The translations under genes were made by a program, and so were the position numbers. A stretch of DNA of 17,245 bases, from the NCBI GenBank assembly GCA_020632755.1, contig JACKEY010000030.1:1-17245 (forward strand), written 5' to 3'. Below the pieces are notes generated by a model. It made no database searches. It worked only from the letters and a program-made list of their open reading frames with translations, and was not told the DNA's origin. Shown in pieces: positions 1 to 7,802 of this stretch; within the stretch, counting starts at the first letter, position 1, and each line of letters starts with the position of its first letter. The stretch comes from Alphaproteobacteria bacterium (GTDB lineage Bacteria > Myxococcota_A > UBA796 > UBA2385).

Positions 1-61
1 AGAGAAGCGGCCGTGGGGGTGACAATCGGGTTCCGGCCCTTTCCCACGTGCACCTCAACCA

Positions 62-382
62 ATGAGCAATGTGGATTCGACAATGGCAAGTGCACCACCC
101 GTCGAGATCAGAGGTACTGCGGTATCTGGCGAGCCTTCCGTTCTGTCGCTAGAACCGTTCGCAACTGACCCTGACCGATGGCTGTTGCCCGTCCCCGTCG
201 ATGTCGAGGCAGAAGCCGACGAGGCTCGGCTCTGGCTGCCGCGCTACAAGGTTCTCCCAAGCGTCCCAGCACCTGCTGCTGTGGCGCTTGAGGGAGCTTC
301 GAGGACCTTGATCCAGGTTCAACCGGGTGGGCTTCCGTTGGTCTTCGCTGCCGTTGACCGTGTCCGGTGGCTAGTCGAGTGA
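62..382 (+). CDS. Hypothetical protein (doubtful), 106 aa
   Basis: I do not recognise this protein. It is a 106-residue frame with an ATG start, rich in Pro, Ala and Val, with no membrane segment or known motif. The C-terminal half, with alternating hydrophobic residues and a GG turn (around LIQVQPGGLPLVFAAV), could be a small beta-rich fold. Its stop overlaps the start region of the FG-GAP lipoprotein: the GTG at 379 and this TGA at 380-382 form a GTGA overlap, a type of junction repeated elsewhere in the window, which mildly favours it being real. Against it: no clear ribosome binding site, mixed codon use, and no recognisable homology. It could also be a remnant or a chance frame. Confidence 0.35.
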   Translation: MSNVDSTMASAPPVEIRGTAVSGEPSVLSLEPFATDPDRWLLPVPVDVEAEADEARLWLPRYKVLPSVPAPAAVALEGASRTLIQVQPGGLPLVFAAVDRVRWLVE

Positions 383-1959
383 TCTCGCCCTCGGTCTTGC
401 TCGCCGCCGGGGGTGTCGCTTGCATGGCAGACCCCACGTTGGTCAGCGACTTCGAAGATGATCACATCTGTGCGCCCACAGAACCCGGTGTACAACCGGG
501 GGGGTCGGATTCGATTCCACCCACTCGCTACGGCGACCGAAGCATCCGGTCGTGTGAACGATACGTCAGCACCGACCTGATCCACGAAACCACCGGCTCT
601 ACCTACCTCGTATCGGGCCGCCCATGGGCGGAGCACGTGAGGTACTCCACCCCATGGATTCCCCCCAACGGCGGTGAGTTGCAGCAAGAGGAGCTGTATA
701 CGCCAGGCGACATACTGTTCATACCTGCGGAAGACCATGACCTGAGCGGCCTCGACGTTCTGCAGTCCGACGGGACAGTGCTTGGCGGCTCCACGATGGC
801 GAACTTCGGGGAGAACGTCGAACAGGTCTTCACCACAGGAAACACCACCGATCTCGCCGTCGGCGCACCATACAACTCGTCGGTGCGTCAGACTGATCGC
901 CGAACGCTGCTCTGGTACATCACCGAAGTCGACCCCAAGTCAACCGTTCCGAATGTCGAAGCCAGCGCCTGGGTCGTCGACAAGCCCTACGACGACTCGG
1001 ATTGGCTGGGACCTCAGTTCGGCGTGGTCGGCGATGTCACGGGCGATGGAAACGACGATATCGCGTTGATACTCGACGATATGGCCGTGCTTCCTGGTCC
1101 AATCGACCAGGACGTTCCACTCGAGGGCTGGGACTTGTGGATTGGGGGGGCACAAGTAATCAGCGACTCGAAGCCAGCACTGGTCCAGCGCTTTGACGCA
1201 AACGGAGATGGGGTGTACGATCTCGCGCCGGCAAGGGCTGGAGGCGGCGACGGTGCCGGCCGACTCAGGATCTTCCTCGGCCCGATCGATAGTAGCCGCG
1301 AGACCGCAGACCAAGACGTCATCCTGGGGATGTTCTCCTACTCCCCAGCTCACGAGTCCTCCAAGGATGGCGACTCCACGGACTTTGGCAGAAGTGCCTT
1401 GTCGAGCCCCGGCGATCGTGATGGAGACGGGTATGACGATCTCGTCATCGCAGATCGCTGGCGAGACATCGAGGGCACGACTGACGCGGGGAAGATCTGG
1501 TTGCTGGCGGGACCGTTCTTGGAGGACGGGGACATCGAATCGCTGGCCTACGCGACAGTCGTAGGAGTGAACGACCGCGACGAGATAGGCGCATACGCCG
1601 CAGAAGGCGACTTGAACGGTGACGGCGCCACCGACCTTGTCGCGGCAGCAAACAACTGGCAGGAAACCGACCCGTACAGCGGTTGGCCCACGGACGAGGC
1701 CACCGATCCTGGCACCCGTCTGTTCTGGGGCCCGATCGGAGGTACCGTCCCGTTCGACCACGGCGTTGAGATCCACAACAGTCGGGCGGGCGAGCTCATC
1801 GCGAACGTGGACTTGGACGGCGATGGCGTGGATGACCTGGTCATGACGGATAACGATCTGGCAGGAAGCGACGACGACCCGATGTTCCCGACTGCCATCC
1901 ACATCTGGTACTCCAGCGCCTCGAGCGAGTGGCCCCGCCCCTGGGCTCCCTCCGACTGA
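367..1959 (+). CDS. FG-GAP repeat (integrin alpha-like beta-propeller) putative lipoprotein
   Basis: Predicted exported 530-residue protein. From the GTG at 367 the N-terminus has Arg4, a hydrophobic stretch and Cys19 in GVAC, an imperfect lipobox (Gly rather than Leu at -3). The body carries at least five FG-GAP-type calcium loops of the form D-x-[DNT]-G-D-G-x-x-D, at residues about 223-231, 277-285, 350-358, 415-423 and 482-490, each followed by a hydrophobic strand. This is the signature of integrin-alpha-like seven-bladed propellers, usually involved in surface adhesion or carbohydrate/protein binding. The first 200 residues show no clear repeat. An alternative GTG start at 379 would overlap the upstream stop but lose the Arg. 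Base composition is lower in GC than the rest of the window. The ligand cannot be told from sequence. Confidence 0.85.
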   Translation: MASRVISPSVLLAAGGVACMADPTLVSDFEDDHICAPTEPGVQPGGSDSIPPTRYGDRSIRSCERYVSTDLIHETTGSTYLVSGRPWAEHVRYSTPWIPPNGGELQQEELYTPGDILFIPAEDHDLSGLDVLQSDGTVLGGSTMANFGENVEQVFTTGNTTDLAVGAPYNSSVRQTDRRTLLWYITEVDPKSTVPNVEASAWVVDKPYDDSDWLGPQFGVVGDVTGDGNDDIALILDDMAVLPGPIDQDVPLEGWDLWIGGAQVISDSKPALVQRFDANGDGVYDLAPARAGGGDGAGRLRIFLGPIDSSRETADQDVILGMFSYSPAHESSKDGDSTDFGRSALSSPGDRDGDGYDDLVIADRWRDIEGTTDAGKIWLLAGPFLEDGDIESLAYATVVGVNDRDEIGAYAAEGDLNGDGATDLVAAANNWQETDPYSGWPTDEATDPGTRLFWGPIGGTVPFDHGVEIHNSRAGELIANVDLDGDGVDDLVMTDNDLAGSDDDPMFPTAIHIWYSSASSEWPRPWAPSD

Positions 1960-2003
1960 TGCCGATCCTCGCTCCGGCCTGCTGCGCCGGATACCTCCGC
2001 CCC

Positions 2004-2624
2004 ATGCACAGCATCCTCCTCCTCGCCGGCCTCTCCCTCTCCTCCCCCACCCTCGCGCAGACCCCGCTGCCCGAGCCCGACGCCGACAGCGACGGTGGGC
2101 CCGTCGCGCTGCCGGACGCCGACGCGCCGGTGACCCTGCCCGTGCCGAAGATCCCCGACCTGCCCGACGGCAAGGTGCCCGACGACTGGAACGGCGACAT
2201 CGTGGCGACGATCACGCTGTCGGCCGCGCCGGACGCGGTGACGGACTGGGTGTCGGACCTGCGCAACCAGCAGGTGGTGCTGCGGGGCTGCACGGACAAG
2301 TGGGAGCACGGCACCAAGCACGTGGGCGTCGGGGCCAGCGCGGTGCTGCGCTACACGGCCGGGCCCTTCAAGCGCAAGCTGACCGCCACGATCAGCGAGG
2401 TGAAGCCCGGCCGCCAGGTGGTGGTCGATCACCCGGGCAACAAGGGCTTCGTGACGACCTGGACGGCGACGGACGTCCAGGGCGGGACCGAGCTCGAGCT
2501 GCACACCTTCCTGAACCTGCCGCCGAAGCCCTTCCGCAAGGTCTACGTGCGCAAGGTCCAGCCGGTGTGGGGCGTCTGCTACGACGTCGCGCTGCAGGGG
2601 GTCGCGCAGCGGATCGGGAACTGA
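2004..2624 (+). CDS. Secreted SRPBCC (START/polyketide cyclase-like) family protein
   Basis: A 206-residue protein. I chose the ATG at 2004 because it begins a clean signal peptide (hydrophobic residues 4-17, cleavage near TLAQ at 16-19). The open frame extends to 1929, but that would bury the signal and overlap the upstream CDS. A Pro/Asp-rich linker (about 20-60) is followed by an SRPBCC-type domain (about 64-203): a first strand DIVATITL, a helix with AAPDAVTDWVSDL, alternating strands, and a long C-terminal helix that includes VCYDVALQGVAQRI. This helix-grip fold binds hydrophobic ligands or acts on them. No catalytic residues are evident, so the function is unknown. It lies 44 nt after the FG-GAP gene, on the same strand, and converges on the response regulator gene with a 9-nt gap. 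Confidence 0.8.
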   Translation: MHSILLLAGLSLSSPTLAQTPLPEPDADSDGGPVALPDADAPVTLPVPKIPDLPDGKVPDDWNGDIVATITLSAAPDAVTDWVSDLRNQQVVLRGCTDKWEHGTKHVGVGASAVLRYTAGPFKRKLTATISEVKPGRQVVVDHPGNKGFVTTWTATDVQGGTELELHTFLNLPPKPFRKVYVRKVQPVWGVCYDVALQGVAQRIGN

Positions 2625-2637
2625 GCGAGCCGCTCAG
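2621..2637. terminator. Inverted repeat spanning both convergent stop codons
   Basis: CTGAGCG-AGC-CGCTCAG is a perfect 7-bp inverted repeat with a 3-nt loop. It contains the TGA of the SRPBCC gene in its left arm and the reverse-strand TGA of the response regulator gene in its right arm. Its position, centred between two convergent genes, suggests a bidirectional transcription terminator. There is no T-run on either side, so a classical intrinsic terminator is not shown. Confidence 0.45.
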
Positions 2638-3014
2638 CGCCCGGCCCAGATGCCGCGCAGCCGCTCGATGAGCTCGTTGGCGCGGAAGGGCTTCTCGATG
2701 ATGTCGATGGCGCCCAGCGCCCGCAGGCGCTCGCGGTCCTGGCGCAGGGACTTGGCCGTCAGGAAGACGACGGGCAGGGCGGCGAGGCCCGGGTCCTGGC
2801 GGATGCGGGACAGCACGGCCGGGCCGTCCATGCCCGGCATCATGACGTCGAGCAGCACCATGTCGGGGCGCTCGTGGGCCATGGCGTCCAGCGCCTGCTG
2901 ACCGCCGGCGGCGCTGGTGACCCGCACGCCCCCCATCTCCTCGAGCACCAGGGCGACGATCTCGCGGATGTCGTCGTCGTCGTCGACGTGCAGGATGTGG
3001 GGCGGCAGCGTCAT
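2634..3014 (-). CDS. Single-domain (CheY-like) response regulator
   Basis: A 126-residue protein that is only a receiver domain. The acidic cluster is at residues 11-15, the phospho-accepting Asp56 lies in LLDVMMPGMDG, the switch Thr86 in FLTAK, and the conserved Lys108 in EKPF. No DNA-binding, GGDEF or other output domain follows, so it must signal by protein-protein contact or through a phosphorelay. It starts at an ATG that shares ATGA with the stop of the histidine kinase gene (4-nt overlap), so the two are co-transcribed, probably translationally coupled, and almost certainly cognate. The frame is open upstream, but that part is the wrong-frame shadow of the kinase. Confidence 0.95.
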   Translation of the reverse strand: MTLPPHILHVDDDDDIREIVALVLEEMGGVRVTSAAGGQQALDAMAHERPDMVLLDVMMPGMDGPAVLSRIRQDPGLAALPVVFLTAKSLRQDRERLRALGAIDIIEKPFRANELIERLRGIWAGR

Positions 3015-5044
3015 CGCGACACCTCGGAGACGTACGAGAAGGTGTCCTCGTCGCGCCCGTCGTCGTCCATGGGCACCTCGTCGGTGCCCGGCAAGGCGGG
3101 CTGCGGCACGCGGAACAGGAAGGTGGTGCCCTCGCCCACCGCCGTGTCGAACCAGATGACGCCGTTGTGGGCTTCGACGATGGCCCGGGCGATGGACAGG
3201 CCCAGGCCCGTGCCGCCGACGTGGCGGCTGTCGCTGCCGTCGGCCTGCGAGAACGGCACGAAGACCTGCTCGCGGAAGGCCTCGGGGATGCCGGGGCCCT
3301 GGTCCTGGACCCAGAAGAGCGCCTCGCCGTCCTGCTCGTCGACGCCGATGGTGACGGTGCCATCGGGGGGCGAGAAGCGCACGGCGTTGCTGATGAGGTT
3401 CGCAAGCACCTGCATCAGGCGGTCGGGGTCGCCCAGCACTTCGACCGGGACCAGGCCCGACGCGACGGCCAGGGTGGCCTGGCGGTGCTCGGCCAGGCCT
3501 TCGTGCATGGCGACGGCCTTCTCGATGAGCTCCAGCGCGTCGAGGGGGCGGCGGTTGAGCTCGACGTGGCCGGACCCCAGCCGCTCCATGTCCAGGATGT
3601 CGTTGACGATGCGGAGCAGGCGCTCGCTGTTCTCGTAGGCCAGGTCGGCGAAGCGCTGGGCGCGGGGCTCCAGCGGGCCGGCAAGCCCGTCCTTGAGCAG
3701 CTCCAGGCTGCCGATGATGCTGGTCAGCGGCGTGCGCAGCTCGTGGTTGACGGTGGACAGGAACTCGCCCTTGAGCCGGTCGACCAGCCGGCGCTGGGAC
3801 ACGTCGGCGACGACGGCCATGAACCGGCGGCCCTCGGTGGTGTGCAGCTCGGTGATGGTCACATCCATCGGGAAGACGCTGCCGTCGGGGCGGCGGCCGG
3901 CGACCTCGCGGCGCTCGCCCAGCAGCGGCGCATCGCCGGTGGCCAGGAAGCGGTCCAGGGCCTCGCGGTGGTTGCGACGGTGAGGCTCGGGCAGCAGGTC
4001 GAAGAAGGACCGGCCGATGATGGCGCGGTGGGCGAAGCCGAAGATCTCGCCCGCGGCGGGGTTGGCGGACTGGATGCGGCCGGAGCGGTCGAAGACCATG
4101 ATGCCGTCGACGGTCGTCTCGACGATGGCGCGCAGCAGCGCTTCGTTGGCCCGGAGCTCGCGGCTGGTGGCGACGAGCTGCTCGGTCCGGGCGTCGACGA
4201 GGTGCGACACGGTCGCGGTGCGGCCGGTGAGCAGGGCCACCCATCCGGCGACCAGCCCGGTCAGGGTCAGGCCGCCGAGCAGCACCAACAGCGGAAGCCA
4301 GGGCTCGGGTGTCGGCGCGGGGCCGAGGGGTCGGGCGCTGGCGCGCCACTGCAGCGCGCCGACGTCGATGGGCACGGGCGCCAGGGTGGCCGGCCGGCCC
4401 GGATCCGCGTCGGTCGGGTGGGCCAGCAGCAGGGTGCCGCTGTCGTCGTAGACGAAGAAGGCGCTCTTGTGGTCCTGGTCCTCCCGCAGGCCGTCGAAGG
4501 CGTCGACGCCCAGGGCCTCGGCGTCGAAGGCGACCACGGCCAGCCAGGAGCCGCCGGCTTCCTGCTCGGGCAGGTCGATGTGGACCAGGAAGGCGCCGTC
4601 GCCGATGCCGTCGATGCGCAGGTCCGCGTCGCCGGCCGCGTGCAGGGGCAGCTGGCCGGCCTTCAGCCCGGGAAAGCGCGCCTGGCCGTCGGCCAGGACG
4701 TGGTCGACCAACCGGCAGCCGCTGCTCTCGACGACACAGGTCCCGTAGGCCCGCACCGCCGGCTGCACCTCGAGGCCCTGGGTGAACCGGGCCAGCTCGT
4801 CCTGGGTGACCTGCTCGCTGGCGGCGTAGAGCGACGCCACGGCGCGCGCCTGGCCGAGCACCTGGTCGATGGACTCGTCGAGCAGCACCAGGTGGTGGGC
4901 GAAGTCCCGCTGGAAGATCTGCTGCGCGCGGAGCTCGGCTTCCTGGGTGACGAAGCCGCGCACCACGACGAAGGCCCCCGCGGTGAGGGCGACGCCCAGG
5001 ACAGCGGCGAGCGTGGTCGCCAGGATGCGAGGGGAGCGGGTCAT
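3011..5044 (-). CDS. Hybrid-less sensor histidine kinase: CHASE-like sensor, PAS, HisKA, HATPase
   Basis: A 677-residue inner-membrane kinase. The order is: transmembrane helix 1 (about 8-30), an extracytoplasmic domain of about 215 residues, transmembrane helix 2 (about 249-273), a PAS domain (about 300-420, with FDRSGRIQSANPAA), HisKA with His434 in VNHELRTPLTSI, and HATPase_c with the N box around Asn549-Asn553, the G1 motif DQGPGIP (581-587) and the G2 motif GGTGLGLS (610-617). The periplasmic part resembles CHASE sensors (RAVASLYAASEQVTQDELARF, 67-87), which sense small molecules; I hold that call at moderate confidence. It has no receiver domain; an acidic tail of about 27 residues follows the kinase core. 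The ATG at 5044 directly precedes the first membrane helix. The receiver partner follows with an ATGA overlap. Confidence 0.95.
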   Translation of the reverse strand: MTRSPRILATTLAAVLGVALTAGAFVVVRGFVTQEAELRAQQIFQRDFAHHLVLLDESIDQVLGQARAVASLYAASEQVTQDELARFTQGLEVQPAVRAYGTCVVESSGCRLVDHVLADGQARFPGLKAGQLPLHAAGDADLRIDGIGDGAFLVHIDLPEQEAGGSWLAVVAFDAEALGVDAFDGLREDQDHKSAFFVYDDSGTLLLAHPTDADPGRPATLAPVPIDVGALQWRASARPLGPAPTPEPWLPLLVLLGGLTLTGLVAGWVALLTGRTATVSHLVDARTEQLVATSRELRANEALLRAIVETTVDGIMVFDRSGRIQSANPAAGEIFGFAHRAIIGRSFFDLLPEPHRRNHREALDRFLATGDAPLLGERREVAGRRPDGSVFPMDVTITELHTTEGRRFMAVVADVSQRRLVDRLKGEFLSTVNHELRTPLTSIIGSLELLKDGLAGPLEPRAQRFADLAYENSERLLRIVNDILDMERLGSGHVELNRRPLDALELIEKAVAMHEGLAEHRQATLAVASGLVPVEVLGDPDRLMQVLANLISNAVRFSPPDGTVTIGVDEQDGEALFWVQDQGPGIPEAFREQVFVPFSQADGSDSRHVGGTGLGLSIARAIVEAHNGVIWFDTAVGEGTTFLFRVPQPALPGTDEVPMDDDGRDEDTFSYVSEVSR

Positions 5045-5107
5045 CGAGACCAGGGGGTGCCGTTGCCCCCATGGTAGCGCGCGAGGCGGCCGCGCTACGC
5101 TTCGGCC
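5045..5107. promoter_or_regulatory. Divergent promoter region, kinase / epimerase
   Basis: This 63-bp gap separates two divergent operons and must hold both promoters or their core parts. On the + strand TACGCT (5096-5101) fits the TANNNT shape of a -10 element and lies only 6 nt before the epimerase ATG, which would give a leaderless or nearly leaderless mRNA. On the - strand TACCAT (5076 to 5071) could be the -10 for the kinase gene, about 26 nt before its ATG. No good -35 hexamer is visible for either. Confidence 0.35.
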
Positions 5108-5947
5108 ATGTCCGACACGCCACCGCTGCTGCTGGGAGCCACGGGATTCCTGGGTCGCCAGGTGGCCGCCCGGGTCCCCACGGCCGAGGCGCCCGACCGG
5201 CTGGACGTCGACCTCGAAGACCCCGGCGAGGTGCGCGCACTGCTGGCCGACAGCCCGCCCCGCACCGTGTTCCTGTGCGCGGGCGCGCTGCCGGACGCCG
5301 ACCCGCTGGCCATGGCCCGGCTCAACACGCGGCTGCCCGTGCTGCTGGTCGAGCTGCTGCCCGCCGGCAGCACCCTGGTGCTGGCGGGCAGCGTGGCCGA
5401 GGTCGGCGGGCGCGACGTGCACGAGGAGACGCCCTGCCGCCCGACCACCGCCTACGGGCGCAGCAAGGCGACCGGGGCCGGCGCGGCCCTGCAGATCGGA
5501 CCGACCCGAGGCGTGCGGGTGGTCGCGCCGCGGTTCTTCCAGCTGTACGGGCCGGGCGAGGCGCCGCACCGGCTGTTGCCGTCGCTGCGGCGCGCGGCGC
5601 GGACGGGCGAGCCGCTGCCGCTGTCGTCGGGGCGGCAGCTGCGGGACTTCACCTGGGTCGGAGACGCGGCGGACGCGATGGTGGCGCTGGCCGGGCACCC
5701 CGACGCCCAGGGCGTCGTCAACGTCGCGACGGGCCGGCTGACCTCGGTCGAGGCCTTCGCCCGCGCCGTGGCCGAGGCGCTCGGCCTGGACCCGGGCCTG
5801 CTGCGGTTCGGCGCGCGGCGGCCGGGGCCGGAGGGAGAGGATCCCTGGGCCCACGACGCCGTGCCGCTGCACCGCCTGCGGGCGCTCGGCCTGTCCCCGC
5901 CGGCCGTGTCGCTGGCCGAGGGCATCCCCCTGGCCCTGTCGGATTAG
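5108..5947 (+). CDS. NAD(P)-dependent sugar epimerase/dehydratase (extended SDR)
   Basis: A 279-residue cytoplasmic enzyme of the extended short-chain dehydrogenase family that acts on nucleotide-sugars. The Rossmann motif GATGFLG is at residues 10-16, the NAD-contact turn FLCAGAL at 55-61, and the catalytic set is probably Ser95, Tyr116 and Lys120 (YGRSK). PRFFQLYGPGE and RDFTWVGDAADAM are typical substrate-binding and C-terminal family motifs. It is on the short side for the family (usually about 300-340), through short loops rather than truncation. It is the first gene of a three-gene operon with a glycosyltransferase (8-nt gap) and a sugar C-methyltransferase. The likely role is epimerisation, 4-ketoreduction or dehydration of a deoxysugar nucleotide; which of these cannot be settled from sequence. 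Confidence 0.9.
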   Translation: MSDTPPLLLGATGFLGRQVAARVPTAEAPDRLDVDLEDPGEVRALLADSPPRTVFLCAGALPDADPLAMARLNTRLPVLLVELLPAGSTLVLAGSVAEVGGRDVHEETPCRPTTAYGRSKATGAGAALQIGPTRGVRVVAPRFFQLYGPGEAPHRLLPSLRRAARTGEPLPLSSGRQLRDFTWVGDAADAMVALAGHPDAQGVVNVATGRLTSVEAFARAVAEALGLDPGLLRFGARRPGPEGEDPWAHDAVPLHRLRALGLSPPAVSLAEGIPLALSD

Positions 5948-5955
5948 ACCGCGGC

Positions 5956-6645
5956 ATGGCCGAGCTCGCCCTGACCATGCCCGCCTTCGACGAGGAGGAG
6001 GTGATCGCCGCCACGGTCCGCGAGCTGTGCGCGGCCTTCGTCGACGTGGACCTGCAGCTGGTGGTGGTGGACAACGGCAGCCGCGACGGCACCGGGGCCG
6101 CCATCGACGGGCTGGTCGCCGAGGGGCTGCCGGTGACCAAGGTGCACGTGCCGGTCAACCGCGGCTACGGCTTCGGCGTGCGGGCCGGGCTGGCGGCCTG
6201 CGACGCCCCGTGGGTGGGCTTCCTGTGCGCGGACGGTCAGGTGTCCGGCGCCGACGTGCGGGCGCTCTACGCGAAGGCGGTAGGCCTGTCGGCGCCGGCC
6301 CTCGTGAAGGTCCGGCGCCGGTTCCGCAAGGACGGCGGCGACCGCAAGCTGGTGTCGGTCGCCTACAACCTGGCCGCCAACGTGCTCTACGGCGGGCTCG
6401 GCAGCATCGATCTCAACGGCAACCCGAAGCTGCTGCCCGGCGCGACCCTGGCGACCATGGACCTGCGGAGCGACGACTGGCTGCTGGACCTCGAGCTGAT
6501 GCGCAAGGCCCGCGCCCGGGGGCTGCCCGTGATCGAGGTCGACGTCCAGGCCCGGGCCCGCGGCGGGGGCCGCTCCCACGTGCGGCCCCAGACGGTCGTG
6601 GACTTCACCCGGGCCATGCTGGCCGACCGCGCGGGGACCCGATGA
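5956..6645 (+). CDS. Family 2 glycosyltransferase, DPM-synthase-like, altered DXD
   Basis: A 229-residue GT-A-fold enzyme without membrane helices. The N-terminal MPAFDEEEVI and VVVDNGSRDGT (36-46) are the nucleotide-binding motifs of GT2 enzymes, and NRGYGFGVRAGL (68-79) resembles that of polyprenol-phosphate sugar synthases. The usual D-x-D metal motif reads CADGQ at 91-95, so the first Asp is Cys. NGNPKLLPG (154-162) and ELMRKARARGLPVIEVDV match the acceptor side of the family. It probably moves a sugar to a lipid or glycan acceptor. I chose the ATG at 5956, 8 nt after the epimerase stop; the frame is open further upstream, but only as an out-of-frame shadow of the epimerase. Its stop overlaps the methyltransferase start as ATGA. 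Confidence 0.9.
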   Translation: MAELALTMPAFDEEEVIAATVRELCAAFVDVDLQLVVVDNGSRDGTGAAIDGLVAEGLPVTKVHVPVNRGYGFGVRAGLAACDAPWVGFLCADGQVSGADVRALYAKAVGLSAPALVKVRRRFRKDGGDRKLVSVAYNLAANVLYGGLGSIDLNGNPKLLPGATLATMDLRSDDWLLDLELMRKARARGLPVIEVDVQARARGGGRSHVRPQTVVDFTRAMLADRAGTR

Positions 6646-7802
6646 GCCCGCCGACCCCGCCGGGCGTGGCCTTCCACACGCGATCCGACTGTCGGATCTG
6701 CGGCAGCGCCGCCCTGGACGTGGTGCTGGACTACGGCCACCCGCCCCTGGCCAACGCCTTCGCCGCCGACGGCCGCGCGGCGCCGCGGGCCCCGCTCACC
6801 CTGTGTCGCTGCGCCCGCTGCGGGCTGGTCCAGGTGCCCCAGGTCGTCGATCCGGCCGCGCTGTTCACCGACTACGCCTACGTGTCCGGCACGTCGCCGG
6901 CGATGGGCCGGCACTGGCAGGGGCTGGCCGAGACCCTGGCCGCCCGCCACCCGGGTGGCCGGGTGCTGGAGGTCGCGAGCAACGACGGCACCCACCTGGC
7001 GGCCATGGCCCGCGCCGGCCTGGATGCCCTCGGCGTCGACCCCGCGGAGAACCTGGCGGCCGCGGCCAACGCCGCTGGGCGGCCCACGGTCTGCGCCTTC
7101 TTCGACCGCGAGAGCGCCGCGCGACTGGCCGCAGACCACGGGGCCTTCGACGCGGTGGTCGCCTGCAACGTGCTGGCCCACGTCGACGATCCGGTCGGCC
7201 TGCTGGCCGCCGCGGCCGGCCTGCTGCGGCCCGGCGGCCACGTGGTGGTCGAGGTCCCCGACCTGCGCCCGATGGTGGACGAGGGCGCCTTCGACACCGT
7301 CTACCACGAGCACCTCTGCGTCTTCTCGGCGCGCACCCTGGCGGCCGCGGCGCGGGCCGCCGGCCTGGGGCTGGTCGCCCTCGAGCGCCTCCCGGTGCAC
7401 GGCGGCAGCCTGCGGGCCTGGCTGCAGCCGGGCGCCCCCGCCGCGCTTGCCTCGGTGGACGCCTCCGCCGACGACCCCGACCTCGCCCCGCTCGTCGGCC
7501 ACGCCCTCGCCGTCCGCGAGCGCCTGCGCGCCCTCCCTCCGACCCCGGCCTACGGCGCCGCCGCGAAAGCGACGGTCCTGCTGGCCTGGTGCGGCCTGGA
7601 CGTGGACCGGGTGCCATGGATCGGCGACGGCAACCCGGCCAAGCAGGGCCTGCAGGTGCCCGGCACGGCCATCCCGGTGCTGCCGCCCGACGCGGTCGCG
7701 TCCGACCGGGTGCTGCTGCTGGCCTGGAACCACGCCGCCGAGCTGGTGCCCTGGCTGCGGGCGCGCGGGGTGCAGCAGGTGCTGCTGCCCCATCAGCGGT
7801 AG
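6642..7802 (+). CDS. Sugar C-methyltransferase (TcaB9/TylCIII-type, class I SAM)
   Basis: A 386-residue enzyme with the full three-part layout of nucleotide-deoxysugar C-methyltransferases. The N-terminal zinc-binding part has CRIC (17-20) and CRCARC (55-60). The central SAM-binding Rossmann domain has VLEVASNDG (108-116), ACNVLAHVDDP and PGGHVVVEVPDL. YHEHL (221-225) carries the conserved catalytic Tyr/His/Glu region. The C-terminal domain has YGAAAKATVLL (304-314) and WIGDGNPAKQG. Members such as TcaB9 methylate C3 of a 4-keto-6-deoxy sugar nucleotide. It is translationally coupled to the glycosyltransferase (ATGA). Its last 10 bases overlap the convergent lipoprotein gene. No 4,6-dehydratase or nucleotidylyltransferase is present in the window, so its substrate must be made elsewhere. 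Confidence 0.93.
   Translation: MSPPTPPGVAFHTRSDCRICGSAALDVVLDYGHPPLANAFAADGRAAPRAPLTLCRCARCGLVQVPQVVDPAALFTDYAYVSGTSPAMGRHWQGLAETLAARHPGGRVLEVASNDGTHLAAMARAGLDALGVDPAENLAAAANAAGRPTVCAFFDRESAARLAADHGAFDAVVACNVLAHVDDPVGLLAAAAGLLRPGGHVVVEVPDLRPMVDEGAFDTVYHEHLCVFSARTLAAAARAAGLGLVALERLPVHGGSLRAWLQPGAPAALASVDASADDPDLAPLVGHALAVRERLRALPPTPAYGAAAKATVLLAWCGLDVDRVPWIGDGNPAKQGLQVPGTAIPVLPPDAVASDRVLLLAWNHAAELVPWLRARGVQQVLLPHQR

Noticed and set aside
5071..5955. Upstream extension of the glycosyltransferase frame
   Set aside because: It runs out of frame through the epimerase gene and is Arg/Gly/Ala-rich; GT2 homology starts exactly at the ATG at 5956.
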